Below, piece after piece: positions 62,879-64,000 of a DNA stretch of 64,000 bases. Source of the stretch: Hungatella effluvii (GTDB lineage Bacteria; Bacillota; Clostridia; Lachnospirales; Lachnospiraceae). The notes under the pieces were generated by a model. It saw only the letters and a list, made by a program, of their open reading frames with translations. It was not told the origin of the DNA and made no database searches. The translations under genes and the position numbers were made by a program. How positions within the stretch are numbered: position 1 is the stretch's first letter; the number at the start of each line of letters is the position of its first letter. The stretch spans positions 124,001 to 188,000 of the forward strand of contig NZ_QJKD01000001.1 in NCBI RefSeq assembly GCF_003201875.1, given 5' to 3'.

Positions 62879-63796
62879 TCAAAACAGCGCCGATTCCGGA
62901 TCTGCTTTTTTCGTTATAAAGTTTGTAATCATTACCATAACAAAGCCCATTATGGACTGATAGAGCCCCACCGCCGAGGACATCCCCATATTATTGGCCT
63001 CCACCAGCTGGCGATACACGTATGTATCGATGACATCCGTGGTCGGATACAGCACCGAATTGTTGCCTACCAGGGTATAGATCATACCAAAATCTCCGTT
63101 AAAAATCTTCCCCACGTTCATGATAAAAAGAAGAACCGCCGTGCTCTTAAGAAGCGGCAGGGTCAGATATCGGATGCGCTGGAGACGGGACGCCCCATCG
63201 ACTCTTGCCGCCTCATACATCTCCTGGTCGAGACCTGTGATGGCAGCCAGATAGACGATTGAACCGTACCCGGCCCCCTGCCATACACGCAGAAACGTGA
63301 GCAGTGCAGGCCATACCCTGGGACTCTGGTAAAAAGGAATGACATCGAACCCCAGAAATGTAATGAACCGGTTAATAATTCCGCCGTCTGTTTTGAGAAA
63401 TGCCTCCATGAGCAGGGCAACAACCGTCCAGGAAATAAAGTGGGGCAGCAGAATGACGGACTGCGATATTTTCTTAAACCACCTGTTAGACACCTCAGAG
63501 ACCGCCAGCGCGATCAGTATGGAGCATACCATTGTAGAGATTATGAATAACGCATTCAGAAACAGGGTATTAAATGTGATCCGAAAAAAAGACTGGGATC
63601 CAAAGAAGAACTCAAAATTCTTAAGTCCAACGAATTCACTGCCAAAAATTCCCTTCGCCGGACTGTATTTCTGGAAGGCGACCACCAGACCACAGAGGGG
63701 GGCATAGGAAAAGATGCAAAACCACAGGATCGCAGGGGCACAGAGAATAAGAAGGAACTTGTTACGCTTTACGTCAAAACGCAAATTTTTGAACAT
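62879..63796 (-). CDS. carbohydrate ABC transporter permease (LplB type)
   Basis: The ATG at 63796 (MFKNLRFDVKRN) follows GGAGATG; 305 residues. Membrane segments include FLLILCAPAILWFCIFSYAPL and ISTMVCSILIALAVSEV; the EAA loop is YEAARVDGASRLQRIRYLTLPLLKSTAVL. The C-terminus YQSIMGFVMVMITNFITKK is typical. First gene of a two-gene operon, 17 bp before the second permease. Confidence 0.93.
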   Translation of the reverse strand: MFKNLRFDVKRNKFLLILCAPAILWFCIFSYAPLCGLVVAFQKYSPAKGIFGSEFVGLKNFEFFFGSQSFFRITFNTLFLNALFIISTMVCSILIALAVSEVSNRWFKKISQSVILLPHFISWTVVALLMEAFLKTDGGIINRFITFLGFDVIPFYQSPRVWPALLTFLRVWQGAGYGSIVYLAAITGLDQEMYEAARVDGASRLQRIRYLTLPLLKSTAVLLFIMNVGKIFNGDFGMIYTLVGNNSVLYPTTDVIDTYVYRQLVEANNMGMSSAVGLYQSIMGFVMVMITNFITKKADPESALF

Positions 63797-63940
63797 CGTG
63801 TCATCTCCATTTCTTTCAATTGTTTTTATGTGTTTTGTCCTCACAAATATCTGACCCTCAAAGCCTAACAGATCTGTCACGGAAAGGTAATCCGAAAAGT
63901 TAATGAACTTCTGCTTCAGTATATTTTATAATCCGGCGCT

Positions 63941-63951
63941 GTACTGTACAC
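63941..63951. promoter_or_regulatory. palindrome upstream of the permease operon
   Basis: TGTACTGTACA, a palindrome except for its centre, stands about 20 bp upstream of leftward -10-like hexamers (TATACT, TATAAA) that lack a good -35. It may be an operator; the regulator is unknown. No copy of the GGGTAT boxes is seen here. Confidence 0.35.
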
Positions 63952-64000
63952 TTTTTAACGATCTGATTTCGAATGTTAATGAACCGCTTGTTTCATATTT

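Noticed and set aside
1..64000. Mobile elements, CRISPR arrays, tRNA or rRNA genes
   Set aside because: No transposase, integrase, spacer array or cloverleaf sequence was seen on either strand.

Overview
The window looks like the chromosome of a Gram-positive anaerobe of the Lachnospiraceae type (Enterocloster, Hungatella and Eisenbergiella are plausible; the genus cannot be fixed from sequence alone). Pointers are the gene order rimP-nusA-ylxR-ylxQ-infB-rbfA-nrnA-truB-ribF, choline-binding-type cell-wall repeats, an S-layer-homology protein, AGGAGG-type ribosome binding sites, YesMN-type two-component genes and many Gfo/Idh/MocA enzymes. It carries about 46 protein genes. I found no tRNA, rRNA, CRISPR array, insertion sequence or phage gene.

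Layout. 1-2.2 kb: the start of a leftward gene under a cre-like site, a 540-bp AT-rich spacer with Fur-like inverted sites, and a secreted cell-wall-binding protein. 2.2-7.1 kb: a leftward operon of two Gfo/Idh/MocA dehydrogenases and two xylose-isomerase-like TIM barrels, with a divergent AraC regulator. 7.1-8.9 kb: a coupled methyltransferase/ATP-grasp pair. 9.0-23.5 kb: a sulfated-glycan locus with a YesM/YesN two-component system, a four-gene sugar ABC importer with two permeases, three Cys-type sulfatases and a GH43 enzyme. 23.9-38.2 kb: housekeeping genes (ftsH, pyrG, an NlpC/P60 hydrolase and the nine-gene rimP-ribF translation operon). 38.3-45.2 kb: a MacAB-like efflux operon with an S-layer-homology protein, next to an OmpR-type two-component system. 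45.3-50.4 kb: a 1438-residue secreted beta-helix protein with an upstream SurA-like membrane protein. 50.8-52.4 kb: an SsuBC-type ABC transporter without a binding protein. 52.4-63.8 kb: a second carbohydrate locus with an LplB/YtcP-type importer, a membrane-bound AraC regulator, a heparinase II/III-like lyase, a Gfo/Idh dehydrogenase, a PmoA-like protein and a D-2-hydroxyacid dehydrogenase.

Working together. The three sugar loci share one logic: a dedicated sensor or AraC regulator, ABC import of oligosaccharides, and cytoplasmic processing. None of the sulfatases, the GH43 enzyme, the lyase or the dehydrogenases shows a signal peptide, so polymer cleavage probably happens elsewhere or is done by neighbours in the community. 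The sulfatases need an anaerobic sulfatase-maturating enzyme, which is not in the window.

Most novel signal. Between ftsH and the YesM-type kinase, on the minus strand, four hexamer positions spaced exactly 11 bp apart (three read TTCACA) lead into a -10 element and a roughly 100-nt segment. That segment ends in a possible H-type pseudoknot (8-bp and 7-bp stems) followed by a run of seven T. The kinase has its own promoter downstream, so this looks like an independent small RNA or a regulated leader.
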